From: Planctomycetota bacterium
GTDB taxonomy: Bacteria; Planctomycetota; PLA2; JAEUHO01
Direction: 5' to 3'
DNA: 64,000 nucleotides
NCBI GenBank assembly: GCA_029259775.1
Contig: JAJDEN010000056.1
Coordinates: 1-64,000, forward strand
Part shown: piece by piece, positions 17,071-25,708 of the stretch
Numbering within the stretch: position 1 is the stretch's first letter
Layout of the letters: every line of letters begins with the position of its first letter
Program-made: the position numbers and the translations under genes
Notes under the pieces: model-generated
Told to the model about the DNA's origin: nothing
Database searches by the model: none
The model's input: only the letters and a program-made list of their open reading frames with translations

Positions 17071-19401
17071 ATGCGCTTCTTCGCTGCCGTCGCCATCGCG
17101 GCCATCGCCGCCATCCTCCTGCTGGTGGCGGTCCGCCCTCCGAACGACGACCCCGTGCCGGACCAGGTCCCGCCGAGGAGCACCAGGGACGCCTACCTGA
17201 GCGAGGAGGGGCGCCGCGTGCTCTTCGACATCGAGCGGGCCGATCTCCTGCTCGGACGCGCGCTCGAGCCGGTCAGCGCGGCCATCCGGGCGGGCCACGA
17301 GGCTCCCTTGCGCGCCGCCCTGGGCCCTGGGTTCGCGGGCCGCCTGCCGCCGCTGCCCGGCCCGGCGGACTGGACCGCCGAGGGCAGCTTCCGCTGGACG
17401 CACCTCAGCGAGCCGGCCGAGGTCGACACGGCCGGCCTGCTCGCCTGGCTCGGGCGCATGCGCGGCCGCTTCGCGAAGCTCGAGGTCGTCGCGTTCGGAC
17501 GCAAGAAGAACAGCGCGACGGTCCTGAAAGGCCCCGACGTCGCCGCCCGCAGCGAGGGGTTGATCCGGCTGGCGGGCCAGGCAAAGGACGGCGGCAGGCT
17601 CGAGATCGCCGGCCGGTTCGTGCTCGGCCACGACGGGCTGGGTACCTACGACGGCACGCAACCCCTCGCGGGCTGGATTCGCGGACTCGAGCTGCACGCG
17701 ATGACCGCGGTCCACAGCCACCGCGCGCTCTTCGAGGAGACGACCGCCGCGTCGGGCATCAACGTGCTCGAGCTGCACGACACCTGGAAGGCCGGCGACG
17801 GCGGCCGCGTCATGCAACCCGGCGGTGTGTACCTGGGCGACGTCGACGGCGACGGCGTCACGGATCTCATCGTCACGGACGAGGGTCGGCGCACCCCCCT
17901 CTACCTGGGTCGCGGCAATGGCACCTTCCGCAAGAGCGCGTGGCGAGGCCCCAAGGCGGCGGAGCGCACCGAGGTCGCGATCTTCGACGCCACGGGCGAT
18001 GGACGTGTTGACGTGTTGCTCGGTGGCGAGCTCCTGACGTGGAACGCCGCGACGGAGATGCTCGAACCGGTGCCCGGAGCGACACGCCTACCCAACGGGG
18101 GCGCGTGTGTCGCGGACTACGATGCGGACGGGCGGCTCGACGTCTACCTCGTGGACGTGGGCAAGCGCTACACGGGACCTCGCTCCAAGGCCTTCTTCGA
18201 CGACGAACGCATCACCGGCCGGCGGAACCTGCTGTTTCGAGGTCTTGGCGGCGGGCGCTTCGAGGACGTCACCGATCGGATGAACGCGTCGGGCGCGTTT
18301 GGACGTACGTTCGCCGCGGTGTGGCTCCACGCCAACGACGACGACCGACCGGACCTCTTCTGTGCGAACGAGTTCGGCCGCAACGCCTTTCTCGTAAGCC
18401 AGCCGGACGGGACGTTCGCCGACATGCCGGAGATCGACCACGAGTTCGGTGGGTTCTCGATGGGCGTGGCCGCGGGCGACATCGACGGCGACCTCAAGAC
18501 GGACCTCTACGTCTCGAACATGTACTCCAAGGCCGGCCACCGGATCTACCACCACCTCGACCTGGCCGTGTACCCCGAGAACGTGCGCAAGATGTTCATG
18601 GCCTCGGTCGCGGGCAACCGCTACTACCGCGCCCGCGGCGACCTGACCTTCGAAGAACGCGGTGGCGTCGCGGGGATCAACGCCGTGGGCTGGGGCTGGT
18701 CCGGCGCGCTGGCCGACTTCGATCTCGACGGACGGCTGGATGTGTACGCGCCGTGCGGGCACACATCAGTCGACCGCGACAAGCCCGACGGGTGAGGCTG
18801 CGTGTGGCAGGCTGTGGCTGTGCAGCCGTTCGACATCTCCCGCAAGCACAAGGCGCCGCGCAGGCCCGACGGCACCCTGGATGAGTTCTGGCTCGAGAAC
18901 CCGTTCGACTTCGAGAACACGGGCGGCTTCAACCTCTCGCGTTTCGAGCGCAACCGCATGTTCTTCAACCTGGGCGACGGCGGCTTTCGCGAGGTCTCCT
19001 TCCTGAGCGGGACGGACATCGACTCCGACACGCGCGGCGTGGCGATTGGCGACCTCGACGACGACGCGCGCCCCGACATGATCGTGCGCAACGTCGGCGG
19101 CGGGCCCGTGAGGGTGTTCCGCAACGCGATGGAGGGCCGAGGCGTGCGCGTGCGATTGCGAGGCACGGCCTCGAACAAGCAAGGCATCGGCGCCCGCCTC
19201 TGGCTCACGCAGGGGGACCGCACCACCTACCGCGAGCACTTCCCCCAGAACACGCTCAACGCGCAGCACGCGACGGAGTCGATCTTCGCGATCCTCGCCG
19301 GCAAGGGAGCCGCCAGCATGCGGATCCGCTGGCCTTCGGGACACGAGCAGACGCTGCAGGACGTGCAGCCGGGCCTGCTCGAGGTGACCGAAGCGAAGTG
19401 A
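17071..19401 (+). CDS. CRTAC1/ASPIC-UnbV FG-GAP protein, candidate selenoprotein (Sec575)
   Basis: Read through one in-frame TGA at 18793-18795, this gives a 776-residue exported protein. It has an N-terminal membrane anchor or signal (residues 4-21), a novel region to about 210, then FG-GAP/VCBS repeats (YLGDVDGDGVTDLIV, VADYDADGRLDVYLV, AAGDIDGDLKTDLYV, LADFDLDGRLDVYAP). The ASPIC/UnbV module at the C-terminus contains IGARLWLTQGDRTTYRE and MRIRWPSGHEQTL. The TGA falls inside the conserved end of the propeller, giving C562-x12-U575-G-C577-VWQ. The downstream part has its own FG-GAP unit and the ASPIC domain, so it is not a separate gene by content. CRTAC1-type proteins are extracellular and Ca-binding; the redox role is inferred from Sec. 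Confidence 0.82.
18793..18827 (+). other. In-frame UGA and SECIS-like hairpin in the CRTAC1 gene
   Basis: TGA at 18793-18795, then a GGCTG/CAGCC stem (18810-18814 with 18823-18827) enclosing the 8-nt loop TGGCTGTG. The loop begins 20 nt after the codon and has G in its second position. A longer alternative pairing, 18796-18801 with 18822-18827, also exists. The stem is shorter than at the other two sites, so this is the weakest of the three SECIS candidates. Confidence 0.6.
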
Positions 19402-19410
19402 GCGCCTGGA

Positions 19411-20388
19411 TCAGACCCGCCGGGCGTCCTCGATCAGGTTGATGTCGTACAGCACCTCGTCCAGCCAGTCGCCGGCCTGGATCGCGCCCTCCCGCTGAGG
19501 ATGCCGCTCATCGATGCAGCAATCGAGCGGCGAGAGGATCGTCCACGGCGTGGGGTGGCAGAACTGCACGACCGAGTAGCGCTCGTCGGTCTCGCCGGCG
19601 GCGGCGATGACGCGATGGATGCCCGTGGGAATCCGACCGTTCGTCAGGCGCTCGAGCATGAGACCGGTGTTGATGATCGCCATGCCCTCGGGCGGGACCG
19701 CATCGACCCACACGCCGTCGACCCTCACTTGCAGACCGCGTTGGGTCGCGCGCGGCAGCGCGGTGATGAGGTTGATGTCGCCGTGCTCCCCGGCCCAGAT
19801 GTGGTCCTTGGCCGGGGCCTCCTGCATGGGCGGATAGCGGATGGCGCGCGTGAGTGTCGGCCCGTTCGCGAGCATGCCCTCGAAGAAGCCAGGATGCGCG
19901 CCGATGCCCGACGCGATGATGCGCAGGAAGCGCTGCTGCAGATCGAACAGGCTCTCGTGGAGCCGGAGGAGTGCGTCTTCGATGCCGGGGACGGAGGCCT
20001 CGGGCAGGACGCGCGGCATGTAGCGATGCGGAAAGCGCCGTTGGAGCGGGTGCCCGACGGGCACGTCGGGACCCCAGTTCAGCATCTCCTTCCAGTCGGG
20101 CGTGGCGTTGACGGCCGCCGTCTCGACGAGCAGGCCTGTGTAGCCCGTCTGGCCCATCGAGCCTTCGACCACGAACTGGTCCTTCTCCTCGCGCGGCTTG
20201 TGGAAGAAGGTCGCGAGCAGATCGTAGGCCCGGTCGATCACCTCCGAGGGGATGTCGTGGGCGCAGTAGACGAAGCCGGTCCTCAGGCTGCGGGTGACGC
20301 CGTCGATGACCGCGCGCCGCTCGTCCGCGATCCCCTGCTCGAAGCGTAGGAGATCCACGGCCAGGATGTCACTCGAGCTGATCGTCAT
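19411..20388 (-). CDS. 2-oxoglutarate/Fe(II) oxygenase, isopenicillin N synthase family
   Basis: A 325-residue jelly-roll dioxygenase of the IPNS/2OG-Fe(II) family. The Fe ligands are seen in GEHGDINLITAL (His-x-Asp) and TGIHRV (distal His), with the co-substrate Arg in ERYSVVQF. The N-terminal part (VIDGVTRSLRTGFVYCAHDIP) matches the family's DIOX_N domain. It hydroxylates, oxidises or cyclises an unknown small molecule in the cytoplasm. It converges on the CRTAC1 gene with only 9 nt between the stop codons. Confidence 0.88.
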   Translation of the reverse strand: MTISSSDILAVDLLRFEQGIADERRAVIDGVTRSLRTGFVYCAHDIPSEVIDRAYDLLATFFHKPREEKDQFVVEGSMGQTGYTGLLVETAAVNATPDWKEMLNWGPDVPVGHPLQRRFPHRYMPRVLPEASVPGIEDALLRLHESLFDLQQRFLRIIASGIGAHPGFFEGMLANGPTLTRAIRYPPMQEAPAKDHIWAGEHGDINLITALPRATQRGLQVRVDGVWVDAVPPEGMAIINTGLMLERLTNGRIPTGIHRVIAAAGETDERYSVVQFCHPTPWTILSPLDCCIDERHPQREGAIQAGDWLDEVLYDINLIEDARRV

Positions 20389-20394
20389 GCGCGC

Positions 20395-20423
20395 AGGCTA
20401 GATTCCGCCCGCGCCCTACGCAA
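20395..20423 (-). promoter_or_regulatory. Candidate sigma70-type promoter of the oxygenase gene
   Basis: On the minus strand TTGCGT (-35) and TAGCCT (-10) are separated by 17 nt. The -10 ends 6 nt before the ATG at 20388, so the message would be leaderless. There is no Shine-Dalgarno sequence. Confidence 0.5.
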
Positions 20424-20479
20424 CTCCCGCCCGCTCTTCTTCCTCGCTCGCCCCAATCGCGACGCGGCTTGTGGGGGCC

Positions 20480-20568
20480 CAGGCGGCGCGCAGCGCTGTG
20501 CGACGACGCGTGGGTTGCCACGCGAGGCCGCTGCCGACGCAGCGCCACCAAGCATCCGATCAGCCGAC
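20480..20568. repeat. Dispersed copy of the 103-bp intergenic repeat
   Basis: From about 20500 to 20567 the sequence matches the tandem units at 21198-21506, including the 6-bp hairpin GCGTGG-gttg-CCACGC and the CATCCGATCAGCCGA end. The copy stops at the stop codon of the CBS gene, in the same position relative to the gene as the tandem array has to the ABC gene. Confidence 0.8.
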
Positions 20569-21009
20569 CTAGCCGCCGGGGCCGTCGGCGAGGATGTACT
20601 GCTCTAGAGACGCCATGTGGCCTTCGAGACGCTCAACGCGGTTGGTCAGGAGGTTGCGAATCGAGACCATGCCGATGGCCTTGCCGGCCTCGTCGACGAT
20701 CGGCAGGTGCCGGAAGTGCTTCGTGAGCATGATCTCGAGGGCCTCAGCGCGTCGCGCGGCGGGCGTGATGCTCACGGGCTTGCGGACCATCACTTGTTCG
20801 ACAGGCGTCGTGGCCGGGTCAAGGTCCTCGCCAACGACGCGCAGCATGAGGTCGCGTTCCGTGAAGATGCCGACGAGCTGATCACCATCGTTCACCGCGA
20901 CGGCGCCCACACGGGCGGCTCGCATCACATCCACGGCGTGCCGCACGGTGGCGGTGGTTTCCACGGACGCGGGGGGGGAATCGGCGATCTTCATCAGCGC
21001 TTCAGGCAT
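20569..21009 (-). CDS. Tandem CBS-domain protein
   Basis: A 146-residue stand-alone CBS pair (Bateman module). The first CBS spans about residues 10-65 (AVDVMRAARVGAVAVNDGDQLVGIFTERDLM) and the second about 75-130 (RHLPIVDEAGKAIGMVSIRNLL). Such modules bind adenosine nucleotides and act as energy sensors; the partner is unknown. The ATG at 21009 has GGAG 5 nt upstream. Its stop codon abuts a copy of the intergenic repeat. Confidence 0.9.
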   Translation of the reverse strand: MPEALMKIADSPPASVETTATVRHAVDVMRAARVGAVAVNDGDQLVGIFTERDLMLRVVGEDLDPATTPVEQVMVRKPVSITPAARRAEALEIMLTKHFRHLPIVDEAGKAIGMVSIRNLLTNRVERLEGHMASLEQYILADGPGG

Positions 21010-21117
21010 ATGCACTCCTCTTATGGCAGGCCCCTAGTGTGCCGAGATGCCTCGGGTTGGTCAACCGCGCTGGCCGAACGCAGCCTGACGCCTGCCTACG
21101 AGCCACCTGGCCTGCTG

Positions 21118-21145
21118 CCAGCCGCCAGCCGCCAGCCGCCAGCCG
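21118..21145. repeat. Four tandem copies of CCAGCCG
   Basis: The 7-bp unit CCAGCCG is repeated four times in the gap upstream of the 103-bp array. It is in a non-coding stretch and may be a replication-slippage tract. Confidence 0.85.
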
Positions 21146-21197
21146 CAGACGGGTGATCGGGGCAAGGCGCCAGCGAGCATCCGATCACCCGAACATC

Positions 21198-21506
21198 CGG
21201 TCGGGTGCTCGGGGCGACGGTGCCGCGCAGCCATCGGCGACGACGCGTGGATTGCCACGCGAGGAGCCGATGGCAAAGCGCCACCGAGCATCCGATCAGC
21301 CGGTCGGGTGATCGGGGCGACGGTGCCGCAAGGAGGGGAGGCCGTGGCGTGGGTTGCCACGCGAGGCCGCTGCCGACGCAGCGCCACCGAGCATCCGATC
21401 AGCCGGTCGGGTGATCGGGGCGACGGTGCCGCAAGGAGGGGAGGCCGTGGCGTGGGTTGCCACGCGAGGCCGCTGCCGACGCAGCGCCACCGAGCATCCG
21501 ATCAGC
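21198..21506. repeat. Three tandem 103-bp intergenic repeat units
   Basis: Units lie at 21198-21300 (diverged), 21301-21403 and 21404-21506 (near identical). Each contains the hairpin GCGTGG-gttg-CCACGC, a GCTGC/GCAGC stem, and at the unit junction CGATCA and TGATCG as an inverted repeat around GCCGGTCGGG. A degenerate start of a further unit is seen near 21149-21195. The array ends 6 nt from the stop codon of the ABC transporter gene, so it would be transcribed as its 3' UTR. It has no spacers, so it is not a CRISPR array. Confidence 0.9.
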
Positions 21507-21512
21507 CGAAGT

Positions 21513-23345
21513 CTAGGCGCCGTCGCGGAGGCTGCGAGCAGCCTCACGTTGCTCGAGGCGCACCTTGATGTGATCGAGATCGTCACGCGGCACCGCTTCG
21601 ATGAGGCGTCGGGTGTAGGCCTGGCTCGGATTGGCGTAGATCGCGTCCGCCGGACCCGCCTCGACGATCTTCCCGTCCTTCATGACCGCCATCGTGTCGG
21701 ACTGGAACTTCACCACCGACAGATCGTGGCTGATGAAGATGTAGGTCAGGCCGTGCTTCTCCTGCAGGTCCTTCAGCAGGTTGAGGACCTGCGCCTGGAC
21801 CGACACGTCGAGCGCAGAGACGGACTCGTCACACACGATGAACTGCGGGTCGAGGGCGAGCGCGCGCGCGATCGAGATGCGCTGGCGCTGACCGCCGGAG
21901 AACTCGTGCGGATAGCGGTTCATGTGTCCCGCTTCGAGGCCTACCTCGACGAGCAGCTGCGCCACCCGGTCGGTACGCTCGCGCTTCGTCTTGAAGAGGC
22001 GGTGCACCTCCATGGGCTCCGAGATCATGTCGCCGACCGTCATGCGCGGATTCAGCGACGAGTACGGATCCTGGAAGATGATCTGCATGCGGCGGCGGAG
22101 CGCGCGGAACTCCTTCGCAGGGATCTCGCTGAGGTCGCGCCCCTCGAACTTCACCTTGCCCTCGACCTTCACGCCGCCCTTGTTCTCGATGAGGCGCAAC
22201 AAGGCACGGCCGCAGGTGGTCTTCCCGCAGCCCGACTCGCCGACGAGCCCCAGCGTCTGCCCGGGCCACACCTTGAACGAGACGCCGTCGACGGCCCGCA
22301 CGTAGTCGTGGATGCGACCGAAGACGCCCTTGCGGATCGGGAAGTGGACGACGAGGTTTTCGACCTCGAGCAGCGGCTCGCCGGGCGGATCGATCAGCTT
22401 GTCGCGGCCGACGGACTCGAGCGCCTTGAGCGCACCCTCGTCGACGGGCTTCTCTTCGATCACGAGCTTGTGGTTCTCGTCGATGTGCCAGTCCATGAAG
22501 GTGGAGGTCGTGGGCAGGCGGCGGTACTTCGTGTCGAGGCTCGGCCGGCACGCGAGAAGGCTGCGCGTGTAGGGGTGCTTCGGGTTGGAGAAGATGTCGA
22601 GGACGTCGCCGTACTCGACCAGGTTGCCTTGGAACATGACGGCGACGTGGTCGGAGATCTCCGCGATCACGCCCAGGTCGTGCGTGATGAACATGATCGA
22701 CATGCCGCGCTCGTCGCGGAGGCGCCGCATGAGGTCCAGGATCTGCGCCTGGATCGTCACGTCGAGCGCGGTCGTCGGCTCGTCGGCGATGAGGAGCTTC
22801 GGGTTGCAGGAGAGCGCCATGGCGATCATGACGCGCTGCTTCTGACCGCCCGACATCTCGTGCGGGTAGCTGTCGATGCGGCGCTCCGGGTCCGGGATGT
22901 CGACTTCGCGGAAGAGCTGCATGGCGCGCTCACGCGCCTCGTCACGGTTCAGGCCCTCGTGGACCATGATCGGCTCCATGACCTGGTCGCCGACGGTGAA
23001 CACGGGGTTCAGCGAGGTCATCGGCTCCTGGAAGATCATGCCGATGTCCTTGCCGCGGATGCTGCGCATCTCGTGCTGCGGCACGTGGACGAGGTCACGC
23101 CCGAGGAAGGAGATCTGGCCGGCCTCGATGACCGCCGTCTCGGGCGGCAACAGCCGCATCAGGGAGAGCGCGGTGACGGACTTGCCGGAGCCGGACTCCC
23201 CCACCACGCCGAGGGTCTCGCCGCGCCCGATCCTGAGGTCGGTCCCGGGCGGCAGGTCCACCGCCCTGACGATCTTGTCCTCCGTATGGAAGTACGTCTT
23301 GAGGTCCTTGATGTGGACGAGCGGTTCTTCGGTGATGTCGGTCAT
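21513..23345 (-). CDS. Di/oligopeptide ABC transporter, fused double ATP-binding subunit
   Basis: A 610-residue protein with two complete ABC ATPase domains in tandem, as in GsiA/YejF or fused DppD-DppF. Domain 1 (about residues 8-260) has Walker [10 protein letters not shown], signature MSGGQKQR and Walker [10 protein letters not shown]. Domain 2 (about 320-580) has [17 protein letters not shown] and FIVCDESVS. The HPYT and QAYT oligopeptide C-terminal motifs follow each domain. It powers uptake of peptides or related solutes. No permease or binding-protein gene lies next to it, so the rest of the transporter must be elsewhere. Confidence 0.93.
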   Translation of the reverse strand: MTDITEEPLVHIKDLKTYFHTEDKIVRAVDLPPGTDLRIGRGETLGVVGESGSGKSVTALSLMRLLPPETAVIEAGQISFLGRDLVHVPQHEMRSIRGKDIGMIFQEPMTSLNPVFTVGDQVMEPIMVHEGLNRDEARERAMQLFREVDIPDPERRIDSYPHEMSGGQKQRVMIAMALSCNPKLLIADEPTTALDVTIQAQILDLMRRLRDERGMSIMFITHDLGVIAEISDHVAVMFQGNLVEYGDVLDIFSNPKHPYTRSLLACRPSLDTKYRRLPTTSTFMDWHIDENHKLVIEEKPVDEGALKALESVGRDKLIDPPGEPLLEVENLVVHFPIRKGVFGRIHDYVRAVDGVSFKVWPGQTLGLVGESGCGKTTCGRALLRLIENKGGVKVEGKVKFEGRDLSEIPAKEFRALRRRMQIIFQDPYSSLNPRMTVGDMISEPMEVHRLFKTKRERTDRVAQLLVEVGLEAGHMNRYPHEFSGGQRQRISIARALALDPQFIVCDESVSALDVSVQAQVLNLLKDLQEKHGLTYIFISHDLSVVKFQSDTMAVMKDGKIVEAGPADAIYANPSQAYTRRLIEAVPRDDLDHIKVRLEQREAARSLRDGA

Positions 23346-23405
23346 AGGCGGAGGATTCTGGGTGTGCGATGGCGCCCTGTCAACGCCGGCGATCCCGGAC
23401 GGCGC

Positions 23406-23864
23406 TCAGACGCCCGTATGCCCGAAGCCGCCCGCGCCGCGCTCCGTCGCGTCCAGATCGGCCCCCGGAGCCCAGGCGGCTCGCGTGACGGGCGCAAAGA
23501 CGATCTGCGCGATGCGCATCCCGCGCTCGATCCGCACGGTTTCCTGGCCGAGATTGGCGAGGATCACCTTCACCTCGCCCCGGTAGTCGCTGTCGATCGT
23601 GCCAGGGGTGTTGAGGCATGTGACGCCGCTCTTGAGCGCCCAGCCGCTGCGCGGGCGGATCTGGGCCTCGTAGCCGTCCGGAATCGCCATCCGGAGGCCC
23701 GTGGCGACGGCGTCGCGGTCGCCGGGCGCCAGTTCGATGCCCTCGTCGATCGCCGCCATCAGATCCATGCCCGCCGAGCCGCCCGTCTCGTAGGCCGGCA
23801 GCCCCAGACCGCGGCCGTGCTCGAGGATCTCGACGGGGACCGGGACGTGGGCGGGCAGCTTCAT
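23406..23864 (-). CDS. dut: Deoxyuridine 5'-triphosphate nucleotidohydrolase
   Basis: A 152-residue trimeric dUTPase that hydrolyses dUTP to dUMP and pyrophosphate. All motifs are present: AGMDLMA (motif 1), RPRSGWALK (motif 2), [16 protein letters not shown] (motif 3), [10 protein letters not shown] (motif 4) and [13 protein letters not shown] (motif 5). The ATG at 23864 is preceded by TAGCTT at 7 nt and lacks a Shine-Dalgarno sequence; a GTG ten codons upstream is possible but outside the family core. Confidence 0.95.
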   Translation of the reverse strand: MKLPAHVPVPVEILEHGRGLGLPAYETGGSAGMDLMAAIDEGIELAPGDRDAVATGLRMAIPDGYEAQIRPRSGWALKSGVTCLNTPGTIDSDYRGEVKVILANLGQETVRIERGMRIAQIVFAPVTRAAWAPGADLDATERGAGGFGHTGV

Positions 23865-23871
23865 GCGCCGC

Positions 23872-23877
23872 AAGCTA
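23872..23877 (-). promoter_or_regulatory. Candidate -10 of a leaderless dut message
   Basis: TAGCTT on the minus strand, 7 nt before the dut ATG, with no ribosome binding site. Confidence 0.35.
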
Positions 23878-23906
23878 CCGCCGCGCTCCCCCACGCCCGG
23901 CGGCCG

Positions 23907-24437
23907 TCAGCTCTCCAGACGCCGACACATCCTCAGCTTCATCGCGCCTGTGTCGCCGTGGGGTATCTCCGCCACGCGCGGGTCCGGCTCGAATCCGGCC
24001 TTGCGGTAGAAGCGCTGGCCGCGCGCGTTGCCCGTGAGCACCCACATGGTCATCGACGCCGCGCCGCGAGCCACCGCGTCCCCGAGCGCGTGCTGCATGA
24101 GCGCGCGTCCGAAGCCGTGGCCGATGAGGTCGGGGTCGATGTAGATCGCGTAGAGCTCCCGCACCGCAGCGGGGTCGAGATCGTCATCCCGCGACGCGCC
24201 CGAGCAGGCCCAGCCGGCGACGCGGCCCTCGTGCTCGATGACCCAGTTCGCCGTGTCCGGCCACGGCGGCTCGAGGAGCGCCTGGCGCCGGGCTGCCGTG
24301 CGTTCCTCGAGGTCGAGCGCATCGAGATGCTCCTGCGGGATGATCCCGACGTAGGCCGTCCGCCAACCGCCGATGTGACAGCGCGTGATCTCCGCGGCGT
24401 CGTCGGGTATGGCCTCACGGATGCGCGGATCGCTCAT
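23907..24437 (-). CDS. GNAT-family N-acetyltransferase
   Basis: A 176-residue GNAT protein with an N-terminal IREAIPDDAAEITRCHIGGW, the acetyl-CoA loop DPDLIGHGFGRALMQHAL and the closing segment GNARGQRFYRKAGFEPDP. The substrate is unknown. The ATG at 24437 has GAGGAG 6 nt upstream, which decides it over an ATG eight codons earlier. It follows anmK closely on the same strand, so the two may be co-transcribed. Confidence 0.88.
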   Translation of the reverse strand: MSDPRIREAIPDDAAEITRCHIGGWRTAYVGIIPQEHLDALDLEERTAARRQALLEPPWPDTANWVIEHEGRVAGWACSGASRDDDLDPAAVRELYAIYIDPDLIGHGFGRALMQHALGDAVARGAASMTMWVLTGNARGQRFYRKAGFEPDPRVAEIPHGDTGAMKLRMCRRLES

Positions 24438-24460
24438 CGTCGGCTCCTCGTGTCGACTCA

Positions 24461-25609
24461 TCAGGGGTGCATGGTGCCAAGAACCGCGGGCTGCGTCGCG
24501 CCCGTCGCCGCGGGCACGTTGCCGGGCAGGCCGTGCAGGGTGCGGTCGGCCAGCAGCGCGAACGCGACCGCCTCCTTGGCGTCAGCCCACGTGTCGTCCA
24601 ACGCCTCCGCCTCGACACCGCAGACAGCGAGCCTCTCGGTGATGGCCGCCATCAGGGTCGGGTTGCGGCACCCGCCGCCGCTGAAGCGCACGCGCCCGAG
24701 GCCGGGGTAGCGCGTCAGCACGAAGCGTTCGTACGCCTCGGCCAGCGTGTTCGCCGTGAAGGCCACGGCGGTGCGAACGAGATCGTACGGATCCACGTCC
24801 GCATGGGCGGACAGGACCTCCGCGATGAGATCGGGGCCGAAGGTGCCGTAGCCTGCGCTCTTGGGCGGCGGCTGGGCCAGCCACGCGGCGCGCTTCATGT
24901 AGAGCGTCAGCAGAACGTCGTCGTCGATGCGCCCACGCGCGGAGAGCGTTCCGTCCTGGTCGAGTACGGGCGCGCCCGGGCAGCGGCCCGCGAAGGCGTC
25001 GATGAGCATGTTCGCGGGCCCCGTGTCGAAGGCCATCACGTCCGCCAGGTCGGGCGTGAGGACGGTCACGTTCGCGATGCTGCCGAGGTTGTGGCAGGCC
25101 GTGACCTCGTCGCCGCCGTAGAGGATCCAGTCGGCGAGCGGGACCAGTGGCGCCCCCTCGCCGCCCGCGGCGATGTCGGCTTGGCGGAAGTCGCTCACGG
25201 TCGGGATGCCCGTCGCCGCCGCGAGGCGCGCCCCGTCCCCCACCTGCAGCGAGAGCGCGGGCCGCCCAGCCTCGCGCGGCGCGTGGAAGAGCGTCTGGCC
25301 GTGCAAGCCGATCACGCTCACGGCCGCCGGGGCCACGTCGTGCTGGACCAGGAAGGCCAGGACGCGCTCGGCCCACAGGTCTGCCAGTTCCACGTCCAGC
25401 GCATCGGAGGCGGCCGAAGCAGGGCCGCGCGCGGCCTGCAGGCGCTGCCGGAAGGCGGGCTCGTAGGACGTGCCCTCGAAAGCCCGCAGCCCGACGGCAG
25501 GCCTCGCGCCGTTCCCGGAGATCTCGACCAGCGCGATGTCGAGGCCATCCATGCTCATGCCGCTCATGAGGCCCAAGGCCAGGCGGGCGGCGGGTGCGCG
25601 GGCGTCCAT
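24461..25609 (-). CDS. anmK: Anhydro-N-acetylmuramic acid kinase
   Basis: A 382-residue AnmK, which phosphorylates and opens anhydro-MurNAc during peptidoglycan recycling in the cytoplasm. It has the family start GLMSGMSMDGLDIALVE, the HGQTLFH and VSDFRQADIAAGGEGAPL loops, CHNLGSIANVT and FDTGPANMLID. ATG 25609 is preceded by TAGGCT at 6 nt. The gene argues for a peptidoglycan cell wall with turnover. Confidence 0.94.
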   Translation of the reverse strand: MDARAPAARLALGLMSGMSMDGLDIALVEISGNGARPAVGLRAFEGTSYEPAFRQRLQAARGPASAASDALDVELADLWAERVLAFLVQHDVAPAAVSVIGLHGQTLFHAPREAGRPALSLQVGDGARLAAATGIPTVSDFRQADIAAGGEGAPLVPLADWILYGGDEVTACHNLGSIANVTVLTPDLADVMAFDTGPANMLIDAFAGRCPGAPVLDQDGTLSARGRIDDDVLLTLYMKRAAWLAQPPPKSAGYGTFGPDLIAEVLSAHADVDPYDLVRTAVAFTANTLAEAYERFVLTRYPGLGRVRFSGGGCRNPTLMAAITERLAVCGVEAEALDDTWADAKEAVAFALLADRTLHGLPGNVPAATGATQPAVLGTMHP

Positions 25610-25615
25610 ACCGCG

Positions 25616-25621
25616 AGCCTA
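25616..25621 (-). promoter_or_regulatory. Candidate -10 of a leaderless anmK message
   Basis: TAGGCT on the minus strand, 6 nt before the anmK ATG, with no Shine-Dalgarno sequence between. Confidence 0.4.
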
Positions 25622-25708
25622 ACGGGACGCCACCGAGCCTTTGCGCAAGACTTGCGAACGCGGCCCGGCCGACTGCGTCTGATGGGGCGACCCCCACGGA
25701 GATCCCCC

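Noticed and set aside
18796..19401. Separate downstream gene after a normal stop at 18795
   Set aside because: A GTG at 18802 has a GAGG nearby, but the product would begin in the middle of a propeller unit and would lack a signal. Joined reading gives one complete CRTAC1-type protein, and two other Sec genes lie nearby.
21198..21506. CRISPR array
   Set aside because: The 103-bp units abut with no unique spacers, and no cas genes are nearby.
21354..24710. A 1118-residue plus-strand frame across the repeats, ABC gene and dut
   Set aside because: Composition is Arg/His/Asp-rich and it is antisense to well-supported genes.
24467..25708. Upstream extension of the VWA gene frame
   Set aside because: Antisense to anmK; the real gene starts at 25709 with a signal peptide and GGAG.
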